A DNA stretch of 64,000 bases from Andreprevotia sp. IGB-42. GTDB lineage: Bacteria > Pseudomonadota > Gammaproteobacteria > Burkholderiales > Chitinibacteraceae. The stretch is taken from the NCBI RefSeq assembly GCF_009848685.1, contig NZ_WXTX01000004.1, forward strand, positions 1 to 64,000, written 5' to 3'. Both the position numbers and the translations under genes were made by a program. Below are positions 24,866 through 36,359 of this stretch, piece by piece. Below the pieces are notes generated by a model. That model ran no database searches. It was not told where the DNA came from and was given only the letters and a program-made list of their open reading frames with translations. Within the stretch, counting starts at the first letter, position 1. Every line of letters begins with the position of its first letter.

Positions 24866-26917
24866 CTATAACTTCCAGCTCAGACCCGCGTAAAAAGAGC
24901 GGCCATCCCCCGGCAGGAATTGCGCAGCATCACGGCCCCTGGCATCCGCAATGACCCCGGTGGTGGCGGCATAGCGTTTGTCGGCAATGTTCTTGACCTC
25001 GGCAAACCACGACAGGCCTTTCTCCCGCTGCTGCCCCAGCTTGAGCCCCCATACCGCATACGGATCGGCATACAGCGTGTTCGCCATATCGACTGCGTAG
25101 CGCTGCGGCGACCAGCTGAGGTTGGGCCCGGCGAACCAGCCCGACGGGCCGTTCCAGCGCAACTCTGCCTGGTAAAGCTGGCGCGGTAATCCCGGCAGGG
25201 TGTTATTGCCGTATACCGGGTGGCCATCAAAGCGGAAATCATTGAAGGTATATGCCTGGCGCAGCAGCCAGCCCGGCGCAACCGCCCAATCCAGCCCGGC
25301 TTCGATGCCCTGGTGCAGCGTATGCGGCGCATTCACCGTGCCCAGCGGATTGCCATTGCCATCATTCAGGCTGAGCAGCTCGTTATCGATGGCTGCGCGG
25401 TACAGCGCCACATCCCATTGCAGGCCGGCCGCGTTGCCGCGGCTACCCAGTTCGAGCGTGCTGCCGCTTTGCGCAGCCACCTGGGTGATGCGGGGGCCGC
25501 CAGCCAGCTCACCAAACGATGGCGGCTCGAAACTGCGGCTCCAGTTGGCAAACAGTTGCGCATCCGGCGAGAACAGATAGCGCATGCCCAGCTTGGGGTT
25601 GAGCTGCGTGTAGCTGACATCGAAACTGTTGTCGGCGCCATCCGCGAAATAGCGGTCTTCCAGCCGGCGCTTCGATTGCGCCCACTGCGCGCCGACCACC
25701 AGCTCGGTATCGCTGCGGACGAAATGGGCGTTCTCGGCAAACACCACCAGGTTGCTGGCGATCTGTTCGCTTTCGTTGGTGAGCGCGCCACGCTGGCCAC
25801 GCACATTGGCATGGCGCACATCATGCGCGTTGCCATAGGTGGGCACGATGCCAGCGGTAAAGCGATTGTCGCGCCCGGCCAGCTGCGCGCCGGACACATA
25901 GCGCAGTTGCCCGCCGTAATCACGGTAATCCACATCCAGCACCTGGAAGATGGGATGGAACAGCGATTTTTCCGCGTAAAACGCAGCGATATCCAGGTGG
26001 CTATCGTCGCTGAGCGCATAGCTGGTCTTGTTGGCCAGCCGGTACAGATCGAAATTGCGTTGCTGATTCAGCGCCACATTGCCGGCATTGGCCTGCGTGG
26101 GGTCCGCCGCCAACTGGGCTTTGGTGAGGTTGCCCGGCAGTTCCGATTCGGATTTCAGCGCCGTGACGAAAAAGCGCGTTTCCAGCTCGGGCGAAATACG
26201 CAACGCGCCGTTGGCAAACAAGCGATTGTTATCTTGCACTGCATGCTTGCGGAAGCCGTCCTGCGCGAAATGCGATAGCGAGATTGCGCCATCCAGCCGC
26301 TCGTCATTGCCGCCCGCAGAGGCCTGCAGCCGACGGTAGCCAAAGCTGCCCGATTCGGCCCGCACACCCGTTGGCATATCAAAACCGGTGGCACTGGCAA
26401 AATTGATGGCGCCACCCAGCGACGTCGCGCCGTATTCCAGCGCGTTGGCGCCACGGTAGACCGCGACGTAGCGCGCCGCCAGCGGCTCGACCGACTGGAA
26501 ATCGCCGCTGCCATCGGCCTGGTTCAGTGGTACCTCGTCCTGCAGCAGGTAGATGCCGCGCAAATGGAAGGTGCGCTGCAGACCGGAGCCGCGGATGGAC
26601 AGGCGCGCCTCCTCCGCGCCGAAACGCGGTTGTGCAATCACGCCCGGAGAAAAACGGAACACGTCCTCCATGGTGGTGGCGCGCGCGTCCTGGTAGCGCT
26701 CGGCATCGATCACGTTGGCACCACCAGCCACCTGTGCGGCGCGGGCGGTGGCTACCTCGATATCAGGCTGGGTGGTGGATGGATTGGCCAGCCGCGTGGC
26801 GTTCACTTCCACCACCGGCAGCTCGATGATTGCCGGATCTGCCGCATGGGCAACGGGGATGGCCAGCAGCAGTGCACCTTGCACGGCAGCAACCAGGGTA
26901 TTCAGACGGAACAGCAT
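24866..26917 (-). CDS. TonB-dependent outer-membrane receptor
   Basis: 683 aa. Signal peptide 1-25 (cleavage near AHA-ADPAI). A plug domain (about 40-160; VNATRLANP, then ARATTMEDVFRFSPGVIAQPRFGAEEARLSIRGSG) is followed by a 22-strand-type barrel ending in a C-terminal aromatic pattern (SFYAGLSWKL). The plug resembles the FecA group. The gene follows a DUF2946 gene on the same strand by about 115 bp. DUF2946 genes commonly accompany copper genes, so a copper or metal-chelate ligand is a reasonable guess; no Fur box was recognised. The ATG at 26917 has GGAGAC close upstream. Confidence 0.92.
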   Translation of the reverse strand: MLFRLNTLVAAVQGALLLAIPVAHAADPAIIELPVVEVNATRLANPSTTQPDIEVATARAAQVAGGANVIDAERYQDARATTMEDVFRFSPGVIAQPRFGAEEARLSIRGSGLQRTFHLRGIYLLQDEVPLNQADGSGDFQSVEPLAARYVAVYRGANALEYGATSLGGAINFASATGFDMPTGVRAESGSFGYRRLQASAGGNDERLDGAISLSHFAQDGFRKHAVQDNNRLFANGALRISPELETRFFVTALKSESELPGNLTKAQLAADPTQANAGNVALNQQRNFDLYRLANKTSYALSDDSHLDIAAFYAEKSLFHPIFQVLDVDYRDYGGQLRYVSGAQLAGRDNRFTAGIVPTYGNAHDVRHANVRGQRGALTNESEQIASNLVVFAENAHFVRSDTELVVGAQWAQSKRRLEDRYFADGADNSFDVSYTQLNPKLGMRYLFSPDAQLFANWSRSFEPPSFGELAGGPRITQVAAQSGSTLELGSRGNAAGLQWDVALYRAAIDNELLSLNDGNGNPLGTVNAPHTLHQGIEAGLDWAVAPGWLLRQAYTFNDFRFDGHPVYGNNTLPGLPRQLYQAELRWNGPSGWFAGPNLSWSPQRYAVDMANTLYADPYAVWGLKLGQQREKGLSWFAEVKNIADKRYAATTGVIADARGRDAAQFLPGDGRSFYAGLSWKL

Positions 26918-27032
26918 GATGTCTCCTCGCCACGCAAGTGGCGCAGGCAAGCCGCGGCATACGATGGACGCAGCGGCAATGCAGGGATAGGGCACCGGTC
27001 ACGACGTGACGGTGCGGATCAGTACAGGGGAA

Positions 27033-27392
27033 TCAGCCAGAACCAGGCGGGCCGCGCGCTTGCGCAGCCGCGATGATGGCACCGGGCCCGTGCAGGAAGG
27101 CCGGTGAGGATGGCCGTACGGCCAGCATGGGCACCAGTGCCGGCACGTCCGTGCGTAATAGCGGCGGCGCAGCGGCATGGCTACCGCAACACACCAGGCA
27201 ATGCATTTGCCCATGCGGGCCAGGCATTGTCTTGCCGTCCAGCAACACCTTGCTGGCCGCTGCTGGTTTGTCGGCGCTGCAATAGGACATTGCCAGCGCA
27301 TCGCGGGCCGGTACCGCCTGGGCGAGCGCGGGCAGCAGCAGATTGAGCAGCAGCGCGACAAGCAGGGTCCAGTTGATAAGGCGGCGGGGCAT
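27033..27392 (-). CDS. DUF2946-like small exported protein
   Basis: 119 aa from the chosen ATG. A hydrophobic export signal (INWTLLVALLLNLLLPALAQA) precedes a short mature part with paired cysteines and histidines (YCSADK, then GPHGQMHCLVCCGSH), the layout of DUF2946 proteins. The Cys/His/Met content suggests metal contact in the periplasm or membrane face. It lies directly upstream of the TonB receptor gene. The start is uncertain: in-frame ATGs at 27407 and 27437 lack clear ribosome-binding sites too. Confidence 0.7.
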   Translation of the reverse strand: MPRRLINWTLLVALLLNLLLPALAQAVPARDALAMSYCSADKPAAASKVLLDGKTMPGPHGQMHCLVCCGSHAAAPPLLRTDVPALVPMLAVRPSSPAFLHGPGAIIAAAQARGPPGSG

Positions 27393-27537
27393 TGCAGGCA
27401 AGAACATCCAGGAAGATGGCGTGGGCGCCGCCAGCATGATAAACCGCGCCGCCATTCCAGCGGCATTATCGGCATATCGCCATTGCGCGCTGTTGCAAAC
27501 ACCACGAAGCACACAGTCAGCCTGCAGCGCCCGGCTA

Positions 27538-27563
27538 AAAGCCCCGCACGCTGGCGGGGCTTT
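27538..27563 (-). terminator. Terminator of gltBD
   Basis: Stem AAAGCCCCGC/GCGGGGCTTT with a 6-nt loop and T residues on the minus strand, 37 bp after gltD. Confidence 0.88.
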
Positions 27564-27599
27564 CCGGTTTACGGATCGGGGCAGCCCCCGGCAACCGGT

Positions 27600-29072
<1,473 letters not shown>

Positions 29073-29105
29073 TTACGTTCGGCGATCTAGCCAGGCTGCC
29101 CCGGA

Positions 29106-32100
29106 TCAATCCTTCAACAGGTCGTCGAGCTTGGCGGCCTTGGGCTTCACCAGCCAGAAGTAGTCGACCGCTTCATCGAAGTTGGCCAGCAGCTCCTGCG
29201 CCTTGGACGAGCCCGTCAGCGCCACGTGCTCGGTCAGCTTGCCGCGCAAGTAGGCGCGCACGGCACCGTACGATTCGCCATTAATCAGGTTGATATCAAC
29301 CAGCTCGTTGTTGATGCGGTAGGCAAAGCGCTCCTGCACGTCGTAGACGAGGCCGAAGCCGCCGGTCATGCCCGCGCCGAAGTTGTAGCCGGTTTCACCC
29401 AGCACGATCACCACGCCACCGGTCATGTATTCGCAGCCGTGGTCACCCACACCTTCCACGATTGCCGTTGCACCCGAGTTACGCACCGCAAAACGCTCGC
29501 CGCCCTTGCCGGCCGCGAAGAACTCGCCACCGGTTGCGCCATACAGGCAGGTGTTGCCGACGATCACGCCGTCATCCGAGCGGAATTCGCTCGCCTTGGG
29601 CGGGTAGATCACCAGCTTGCCGCCTGCCATGCCCTTGCCCGCGTAATCGTTGGCATCGCCTTCGATTTCCATGGTCAGGCCCTTGGCGTTCCACACGCCG
29701 AAGGATTGGCCGGCAGAGCCGTTCAGCTTGATGTGCAGGCCGCCATCGGGCAGGCCATCGGCACCGTGTGCCTTGGCGATTTCGCCGGACAGGCGCGCAC
29801 CGATCGAGCGGTTGATGTTGCGTACCGGGTATTCGAAACGTTGCGGCGTCTTGCTCTTGATGCCGGCAATCGCGTCCTTGACCATCTGCTCGGCCAGCTC
29901 ACCCTTGTCGAACGACGGGTTGCGGTCTTCGACACAGAAGCGCGGCAGCGAATCAGGGATATCACCCTGGCTCAGCAGCACGTCCAGCTTCAATCGGCCC
30001 TGGCGCTCGGTGGCACCGGCAGACAGGCCCAGCATTTCGGTACGGCCGATCAGTTCTTCCATGGTGCGCACGCCGATCTTCGCCATCCATTCGCGTGTTT
30101 CCTGGGCGATGAAGGTGAAGTAGTTGACGACCATGTCCGGCAAACCGGTGAAGTACTTCGAGCGCAGCTTGATTTCCTGCGTGGCAACACCGGTCGCACA
30201 GTTGTTGAGGTGACAGATCCGCAGGTATTTGCAACCCAGCGCCACCATGGGGCCGGTGCCGAAGCCGAAGCTCTCTGCACCCATCATCGCGGCCTTGACC
30301 ACGTCGAGGCCGGTCTTCAGGCCACCGTCAGCCTGCACACGCACGCGGCCACGCAGGCCGTTGGCGCGCAGCACCTGTTGTGCTTCGGTCAGACCGAGCT
30401 CGAACGGGGTGCCGGCATACTTGACCGATGCCAGCGGCGATGCGCCGGTGCCACCATCGTAACCGGAGATGGTGATCAGGTCGGCATAGGCCTTGGCCAC
30501 GCCGGCGGCAATGGTGCCCACGCCCGGCTCGGCAACCAGCTTCACCGATACCAGCGCATCCGGGTTCACCTGCTTCAGGTCGAAAATCAGCTGTGCCAGA
30601 TCTTCGATCGAGTAGATATCGTGGTGCGGCGGCGGCGAAATCAGCGAGATGCCCGGCTTGGAGCAACGCAGCTTGGCAATCAGCGGCGATACCTTGTCGC
30701 CCGGCAGCTGGCCGCCTTCACCCGGCTTGGCGCCTTGCGCCACCTTGATCTGCAGCACTTCGGCGTTCACCAGGTAATGCGGTGTCACGCCAAAGCGGCC
30801 CGAGGCCACCTGCTTGATCTTGGACATCTTCATGGTGCCGTAGCGTGCAGCGTCCTCGCCACCTTCGCCCGAGTTCGAGCGACCACCCAGGCGGTTCATG
30901 CCTTCGGCCAGCGCTTCGTGCGCTTCCGGGCTCAACGCGCCCAGCGACATGCCGGCGGAATCGAAACGCTTGAGGATGGCCTCGACCGATTCGACTTCAT
31001 CGATGGCAATCGCCTTGGCCGGGTCGAGCTGCAGCTCCATCAGGTCGCGCAGCATGGCCACCGGGCGGTGGTTCACCAAGTCCGCGTACTTCAGGTATTC
31101 CTTGTACTCGCCGCCATTCACCGCCTTTTGCAGCTGCATCACCACGTCCGGGTTGTAGGCGTGGTATTCCTCGCCGAACACGTACTTGAGCAGGCCGCCC
31201 TGCGCGATCGGGCGCATCGGGTTGAACGCAAACTTGTTCAGTTGCGCCTGGTCTGCTTCAAAGTCAGCAAAGTTGGCGCCACCGATACGCGATACGGTAC
31301 CGGCCAGGCACAGTTCGACCACTTCCTCGCCGATGCCCACGCCCTCGAACAGCTGCGAGCCGCGATACGACGCGATGGTGGAAATACCCATCTTGGACAG
31401 GATCTTCAGCAGGCCCTTGTTGATGCCCTTGCGGAAGTTGTTGGTGGCCTTGGCCAGCGGGTAGTCGATCTGGCCCAGGGCGATCAGTTCCTTGATCGTC
31501 TGGTACGCCAAGTACGGGAATACCGCGGTCGCGCCATAGCCGATCAGGCACGCAAAGTGGTGCGGATCACGTGCGGTGGCGGTTTCGATGATGATGTTGG
31601 TCTTGCAGCGCAGGCCCGAATCGACCAGCGCGTGGTGCACGGCGCCGACGGCAAACAGTGCCGGGATCGGCAAACGGCCCTTGGCAATGTGCTTGTCGGA
31701 CAGCACCACGATCACGGTCTGCTCGTCGGTTACCGACTTGAGCACCGCAGCGCGCAGCGCTTCGATTGCGCCCTGCAGCGTGGTTTGCGATGGCTCGAAG
31801 CTGATATCGAAGAACGCCGGCTTGTAGTCGGCACCCTGCAGGTTGACCAGCGCATCGAACTTGTCGCTGGACAGCACCGGCGAGCGCACTTCCAGGCGGC
31901 GGGCGTTTTCTTCGCTTTCCTGGAAGATGTTGCGTTCCGGGCCGAAGCAGGTGTTCAGCGACATCACGATCGCTTCGCGGATCGGGTCGATCGGCGGGTT
32001 GGTCACCTGGGCAAACTGCTGGCGCAGGTAATCGAATGGCGAGCGCACCTTTTCCGACAGCACGGCCATCGGGGTGTCGTCGCCCATCGAGCCGATGGCT

Positions 32101-33539
32101 TCCTGGCCGTCAGCAGCCAGCACGCGCAGGATCTGGTCGCGCTCTTCGTAGGTGAGCTGGAACTGCTTCTGGTACGTCAGCAGCGTGCCGGCATCCATTT
32201 CGGCCAGCGGGCCGACATCCTCGGCAATTTCCATGTGCTGGGCGTTTTTCTTCACCCATTCACGGTACGGATGCGCAGCCTTCAGACGGTTGTCGATGGT
32301 TTCGGTATCGAGGAACTCGCCGGTCTGCAGGTCGACGGCAACGATCTGGCCCGGCTTCACGCGGCCTTTCTTCACCACGTCTTCCGGCTTGTAATTCCAG
32401 GTGCCCACTTCCGACGCGATGGTCAGGTGGCGATCCTTGGTGATCACATAGCGTGCCGGACGCAGGCCGTTACGGTCGAGCGCACAGCCGGCGTAGCGGC
32501 CATTGGTCCACACGAGGCCGGCCGGGCCGTCCCATGGTTCCATGTGCATGGAGTTGTATTCGTAGAACGCGCGCAGGTCGCGGTCGTTGGAATCGACGTT
32601 CTGCCATGCCGGCGGCACCAGCATGCGGAAGGCACGGAAAATGTCGATGCCGCCCATCATCAGGCCTTCGAGCATGTTGTCGAGGCTCATCGAATCGGAA
32701 CCATCGGTCTGGACGATCGGGCGTACCGCGTCCATGTCGAGGTTCGGCGTATCCATGATGGCTTCGCGCGCCTTGGCCCACAGGCGGTTGCCGTGCAAGG
32801 TGTTGATTTCGCCGTTGTGCGCAACGAAGCGGAACGGCTGCGCCAGCTTCCACTGCGGCCAGGTGTTGGTCGAGAAGCGCTGGTGGTACACGGCCAGCGA
32901 CGATTCGAAGCGCTCGTCCTTGAGGTCGAGGTAGAACACCGGCAGGTTGTCCGGCGTGACCAGGCCCTTGTACGACATCACGTGCGGGTTCAGCGTAGGC
33001 AGGTAGAACGCCTTGTCGTCCTTGTTGGCTTTTTCCGCCAGGCGGCGCGCCTGGTAAAGCTTGCGGGTAAAGGTGGCATCGTCCATGCCGGCACCGGCAT
33101 TGACGAAAACCTGCTTGAACTTGGGCAGGGTGCGCAATGCGTATTCGCCACAGGCTTCCAGATTGACCGGTACTTCGCGCAGGCCGGCAAAGCCGAGGCC
33201 CTGCGCTTCGATCTCTGCTTGCAGGCGGGTCAGCGAAGCGTCATCACTGTGGAACACCAGGCCGGCAGCATAGTCGGCAGCCAGCGTGAAGCCGTTCTCG
33301 GCGGCCACGGCGCGCAGGAAGCCATCCGGCTTGCGGAACAAGAGACCACAGCCGTCACCCGACTTGCCATCAGCCGCCACCGCGCCGCGGTGCGTGAGGC
33401 AGGCGAGCGAGCTGATCGCCGTCGAAACCAGCCAATGGCTCGGTTTGTCGTCCATCTGCGCGATCAAGCCGAAACCACAACTATCCTGCTCGAAGCTCGG
33501 GCTGTACAGCGTGCCCTGCAGCCAGCTTTGTCGATCCAT
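29106..33539 (-). CDS. gltB: Glutamate synthase (NADPH) large subunit
   Basis: 1477 aa, normal length. It makes two glutamates from glutamine and 2-oxoglutarate. The N-terminal class II glutamine amidotransferase domain has the nucleophile Cys21 (DSCGFGLIAQM), implying removal of a 20-residue propeptide. A central domain and the FMN/2-oxoglutarate synthase domain follow (PPPHHDIYSIEDLAQLI, then GGTGASPLASVKYAG). The 3Fe-4S cysteines lie in CKYLRICHLNNCATGVATQ, and the C-terminal GXGXG beta-helix has repeated GG motifs. Operon with gltD. Confidence 0.98.
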   Translation of the reverse strand: MDRQSWLQGTLYSPSFEQDSCGFGLIAQMDDKPSHWLVSTAISSLACLTHRGAVAADGKSGDGCGLLFRKPDGFLRAVAAENGFTLAADYAAGLVFHSDDASLTRLQAEIEAQGLGFAGLREVPVNLEACGEYALRTLPKFKQVFVNAGAGMDDATFTRKLYQARRLAEKANKDDKAFYLPTLNPHVMSYKGLVTPDNLPVFYLDLKDERFESSLAVYHQRFSTNTWPQWKLAQPFRFVAHNGEINTLHGNRLWAKAREAIMDTPNLDMDAVRPIVQTDGSDSMSLDNMLEGLMMGGIDIFRAFRMLVPPAWQNVDSNDRDLRAFYEYNSMHMEPWDGPAGLVWTNGRYAGCALDRNGLRPARYVITKDRHLTIASEVGTWNYKPEDVVKKGRVKPGQIVAVDLQTGEFLDTETIDNRLKAAHPYREWVKKNAQHMEIAEDVGPLAEMDAGTLLTYQKQFQLTYEERDQILRVLAADGQEAIGSMGDDTPMAVLSEKVRSPFDYLRQQFAQVTNPPIDPIREAIVMSLNTCFGPERNIFQESEENARRLEVRSPVLSSDKFDALVNLQGADYKPAFFDISFEPSQTTLQGAIEALRAAVLKSVTDEQTVIVVLSDKHIAKGRLPIPALFAVGAVHHALVDSGLRCKTNIIIETATARDPHHFACLIGYGATAVFPYLAYQTIKELIALGQIDYPLAKATNNFRKGINKGLLKILSKMGISTIASYRGSQLFEGVGIGEEVVELCLAGTVSRIGGANFADFEADQAQLNKFAFNPMRPIAQGGLLKYVFGEEYHAYNPDVVMQLQKAVNGGEYKEYLKYADLVNHRPVAMLRDLMELQLDPAKAIAIDEVESVEAILKRFDSAGMSLGALSPEAHEALAEGMNRLGGRSNSGEGGEDAARYGTMKMSKIKQVASGRFGVTPHYLVNAEVLQIKVAQGAKPGEGGQLPGDKVSPLIAKLRCSKPGISLISPPPHHDIYSIEDLAQLIFDLKQVNPDALVSVKLVAEPGVGTIAAGVAKAYADLITISGYDGGTGASPLASVKYAGTPFELGLTEAQQVLRANGLRGRVRVQADGGLKTGLDVVKAAMMGAESFGFGTGPMVALGCKYLRICHLNNCATGVATQEIKLRSKYFTGLPDMVVNYFTFIAQETREWMAKIGVRTMEELIGRTEMLGLSAGATERQGRLKLDVLLSQGDIPDSLPRFCVEDRNPSFDKGELAEQMVKDAIAGIKSKTPQRFEYPVRNINRSIGARLSGEIAKAHGADGLPDGGLHIKLNGSAGQSFGVWNAKGLTMEIEGDANDYAGKGMAGGKLVIYPPKASEFRSDDGVIVGNTCLYGATGGEFFAAGKGGERFAVRNSGATAIVEGVGDHGCEYMTGGVVIVLGETGYNFGAGMTGGFGLVYDVQERFAYRINNELVDINLINGESYGAVRAYLRGKLTEHVALTGSSKAQELLANFDEAVDYFWLVKPKAAKLDDLLKD

Positions 33540-33586
33540 CCCAAAACCTTTACGAAATGCGCCGAATTTACAGCGAAAAGGTCTTG

Positions 33587-33616
33587 ATTCTAGTCCGAAA
33601 ACCGCCTAAGCCGCAA
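33587..33616 (-). promoter_or_regulatory. Probable promoter of gltBD
   Basis: On the minus strand TTGCGG (33611-33616), an 18-bp spacer and TAGAAT (33587-33592); predicted leader about 40 nt. Moderate match to sigma-70. Confidence 0.5.
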
Positions 33617-33902
33617 CCCGAGCACGCCAAGGGCGGCAATCGGGGAAAACCCGCTACCCATAGCCAACACCGGACTTTCGGTATTATTTTCCTGCGTTAA
33701 GCCCGCAGCAGGCGTGATCGTTGATTCCGCTGCGCCGCACCTTGCTGGTCCCAGGCTATCGCAGCACCGATGCTGCGCCACCCGTTGCCGGGGGGAACCA
33801 GCTGGCATATATGCATGTCAGTTGTTTGATTGCCGGCACTGTCACGACAAATCGACCACACCCGTTCAACCCGTCACACGCTGCCAGCCAGAGGCCAACG
33901 CA
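33617..33902. other. Intergenic region between gltB and the SMP-30 gene
   Basis: No convincing gene. It holds a perfect 7-bp inverted repeat CGCAGCA/TGCTGCG with loop CCGA (33760-33777), about 125 bp before the SMP-30 start. It presumably contains the SMP-30 promoter, which I could not place. Confidence 0.45.
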
Positions 33903-34790
33903 TTGAAAACAATCGCCCTATCGCACTGGCAACGCAGCGCCTTGCTGGCCTTTGTGGCACTTACCCACGTTGCCTTCGCGCAGCAAGCCAAGCCGGTGCT
34001 GTCACGCGTACTGACCCCGGCCGTGTTCACCACCGGTATCGAAGGGCCGGCGGTGGACGATGCCGGCAACCTGTATGTGGTGAACTTCGACCACGACGGC
34101 AGCATCGGCCAGCTCACGCCGGGCGCCAGCGCCCCCACCCTGTTAGTCGACCTGCCCGCCGGCAGCATCAGCAGCGGCATGCGTTTTGACGGGCGCGGCA
34201 ACCTGTATGCCACCGATCATGTCGGCCACAACGTCTACAAGATCAACCTGGCCACGCGCGCGGTCAGCATCCACGCCAGCAATCCGGCAATGAACCAGCC
34301 CAACGACCTGGCATTGATGAAGAACGGCGTGCTGTTCGCATCCGACCCGCACTGGGGCAGCCGCAGCGGCAAGCTGTGGCGCATCGATACCGACGGCAGC
34401 AGCACGCTGCTGGCGGAGAACATGGGCACCACCAACGGCATCGAGGTCAGCCCGGACAACAAAACGCTCTATGTGAACGAGAGCATGCAGCGCACCATCT
34501 GGCGCTTCGCCATCGATGCCGCCGGCAACATCAGCGGCAAAACCCGCTTCAAGGATTTTGCCGATGGCGGGCTCGATGGCATGCGCGTGCATCCCGATGG
34601 CAACCTGTACGTCACCCGCTACGGCAAGGGCAGCGTGGTGGTGCTGTCCCCTGCTGGCGCTGTGGTGCGCGAAATTGCCCTGCACGGCAACAAGCCCACC
34701 AACATTGCCTTCAGCCCCGATTACCGGCAGGCGTATGTGACACTGCAGGACAAACGCTGGGTGGAAGTGTTCGACGTCAACACGCGCTGA
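33903..34790 (+). CDS. Exported SMP-30/gluconolactonase-like beta-propeller protein
   Basis: 295 aa. A signal peptide (MKTIALSHWQRSALLAFVALTHVAFA) is followed by a six-bladed propeller of the SMP-30/NHL type. Blades show repeats such as GIEGPAVDDAGNLYVVNFD, GMRFDGRGNLYATDH, GIEVSPDNKTLYVNES and GMRVHPDGNLYVTRYG, containing the Asn/Asp metal-site positions of lactonases. The substrate is unknown. The TTG start at 33903 is chosen because only it gives a signal peptide at the N-terminus and because GAGG lies 8 nt upstream; no ATG is available in the right place. Confidence 0.83.
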   Translation: MKTIALSHWQRSALLAFVALTHVAFAQQAKPVLSRVLTPAVFTTGIEGPAVDDAGNLYVVNFDHDGSIGQLTPGASAPTLLVDLPAGSISSGMRFDGRGNLYATDHVGHNVYKINLATRAVSIHASNPAMNQPNDLALMKNGVLFASDPHWGSRSGKLWRIDTDGSSTLLAENMGTTNGIEVSPDNKTLYVNESMQRTIWRFAIDAAGNISGKTRFKDFADGGLDGMRVHPDGNLYVTRYGKGSVVVLSPAGAVVREIALHGNKPTNIAFSPDYRQAYVTLQDKRWVEVFDVNTR

Positions 34791-34799
34791 GTACCGCGT

Positions 34800-35723
34800 T
34801 CAGTTGCCCAACCAGTTTTTCACCGGCAGGAAATCACTCAGCAATTGCGCCTCCGGCGAGCCGGCCGGTGGTTGCCAGTCGTAACGCCAGCTGGCGCCCG
34901 GCGGCATCGAGCACAGGATCGATTCGGTGCGCCCGCCCGACTGCAGGCCGAACAGCGTGCCACGATCCCACACCAGGTTGAACTCCACATAGCGGCCGCG
35001 GCGGTATGACTGCCAGTCGCGCTCGCGCGGGCCGTATTCGATCTCGCGACGACGCGCGACGATGGGGGTATAGGCGGTCAGGAATGCATCGCCCATCGAA
35101 CGCATCAGTGCAAAGCTGCCATCAAAACCCAGTTCGGCAAAGTCATCGAAGAACACCCCGCCGATGCCACGCGCCTCGTTGCGGTGCTTGAGGAAGAAAT
35201 AGCGGTCGCACCAATCCTTGAACTTCGGATAGTACTGTTCACCCATCCCGTCGAGCGCATCCTTGCACACCTGGTGGAAATGCACGGCATCTTCATCGAA
35301 GCCGTAATACGGCGTGAGATCCATGCCGCCGCCAAACCAGAACACCGGCTCACCGGCCGCTGCGCCATCCTGCCCGGCCTGCGGGTAGGCAAAGAAGCAG
35401 CGCACATTCATGTGCACGGTGGGGATATACGGGTTGCGCGGGTGCAGCACCAGCGATACGCCCATGGCCTCCCAGTGGCTGCCGGCCAGTTGCGGGCGGT
35501 GCGCGGTAGCCGATGCCGGCATGGCATCGCCCTTCACATGCGAGAACAGCACGCCGCCACGTTCCAACAGTGCCGAGTTTTCGATCACACGGCTGATGCC
35601 CCCCCCCCCGGCCGGCCGCGCCCATTCATCCACCAGAAAGGTACCGCCATCGTATTGCTCCAGGGTGGCGACGATGTTCTGCTGCAGCGAGAGCAGGTAA
35701 TCCTTGACGGCAATGCTGTCCAT
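34800..35723 (-). CDS. hemF: Oxygen-dependent coproporphyrinogen III oxidase
   Basis: 307 aa (E. coli 299). It decarboxylates coproporphyrinogen III to protoporphyrinogen IX with O2 in heme synthesis. Conserved blocks include [51 protein letters not shown] and [31 protein letters not shown]-type residues near the C-terminus. Oddity: residues in [10 protein letters not shown] are encoded by an uninterrupted run of 11 G on the coding strand (35599-35609), a slippage-prone site near the N-terminus. The frame is intact as sequenced. Confidence 0.97.
   Translation of the reverse strand: MDSIAVKDYLLSLQQNIVATLEQYDGGTFLVDEWARPAGGGGISRVIENSALLERGGVLFSHVKGDAMPASATAHRPQLAGSHWEAMGVSLVLHPRNPYIPTVHMNVRCFFAYPQAGQDGAAAGEPVFWFGGGMDLTPYYGFDEDAVHFHQVCKDALDGMGEQYYPKFKDWCDRYFFLKHRNEARGIGGVFFDDFAELGFDGSFALMRSMGDAFLTAYTPIVARRREIEYGPRERDWQSYRRGRYVEFNLVWDRGTLFGLQSGGRTESILCSMPPGASWRYDWQPPAGSPEAQLLSDFLPVKNWLGN
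35599..35609 (-). repeat. G11 homopolymer inside hemF
   Basis: Eleven consecutive C on the plus strand (G on the hemF coding strand) encode four glycines. A gain or loss of one base would frameshift hemF after about 40 codons. Confidence 0.9.
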
Positions 35724-35784
35724 GATGGCCTTGTAGTGATGAATATCGGGTCAACCCGGATGATACGGCAGCGGCGGCGGCAAC

Positions 35785-35816
35785 AAAAAACCCCGCAGCA
35801 ACTGATGCGGGGTTTT
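35785..35816 (-). terminator. Terminator of the copper-chaperone operon
   Basis: Stem AAAACCCCGCA/TGCGGGGTTTT around an 8-nt loop, T-run on the minus strand, 45 bp after the PCuAC gene. Confidence 0.9.
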
Positions 35817-35860
35817 CTGATCCAGATCAAATGCCGGCATGCCGCTGCCCGGCGGGTGCT

Positions 35861-36325
35861 TCAGTGCCGGATATCCTCGGCTTTGGCGCTGATGGATTCG
35901 ACCTTCACGCTGACCTTGACCTCGCCCGCGCGCTTGAACACCAGCGTGAGCGGGAACTTGCCCCCCTCCTTCAACGGCGCCTTCAGGCCGTCCAGCATGA
36001 TGTGGTAACTGCCGGGCTTGAGCTGCAACTCGCCCTTGGCAGGGATATCGATCTGCGGCAAAGCAGTCATTTTCATCACGCCATTATCGAGCTTCATCTG
36101 GTGCAGCCCCGCTTCGGCAGACACATCGGCCCTGGCGGCAATGAGCTGGTCGGCTTCGCCACTGTTCTTGATGGTAAGGAACACGCCACCGGCTTGCCCG
36201 CCGGGCGGCGTAGCGCGGGTCCATGGGTGGGTGATCAGCAGGTTGCCGGCTTCGTATTCATGCGCCAGTACAGGCAGGGAGGCCAGCAGCAATGCGCCAG
36301 CGGCAAGGCAGGAGCGGATATTCAT
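35861..36325 (-). CDS. Periplasmic copper chaperone PCu(A)C
   Basis: 154 aa. Signal peptide 1-21 (cleavage near VLA-HEYEAG). The cupredoxin-like domain carries the Cu(I) ligands of the family: LHQM, then VMKM, then YHIML (H-x-M pairs). It delivers copper, typically to the CuA centre of cytochrome oxidase. GAGAA before the ATG at 36325 supports the start. A DUF2946 gene precedes it by 34 bp on the same strand, a pairing common in Proteobacteria. Confidence 0.93.
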   Translation of the reverse strand: MNIRSCLAAGALLLASLPVLAHEYEAGNLLITHPWTRATPPGGQAGGVFLTIKNSGEADQLIAARADVSAEAGLHQMKLDNGVMKMTALPQIDIPAKGELQLKPGSYHIMLDGLKAPLKEGGKFPLTLVFKRAGEVKVSVKVESISAKAEDIRH

Positions 36326-36359
36326 GAGTTTTCTCGTCGTGGATCAAGGGGTTTGCAAT

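Noticed and set aside
29226-33587. 1453-codon open frame antisense to gltB
   Set aside because: Same GC-bias effect; the sense strand encodes a full-length, motif-complete glutamate synthase.
33590-33808. 72-codon minus-strand ORF with a hydrophobic C-terminal tail ending in Arg-Arg, upstream of gltB
   Set aside because: It resembles a sorting-signal tail only superficially, overlaps the predicted gltBD promoter and lacks a ribosome-binding site.
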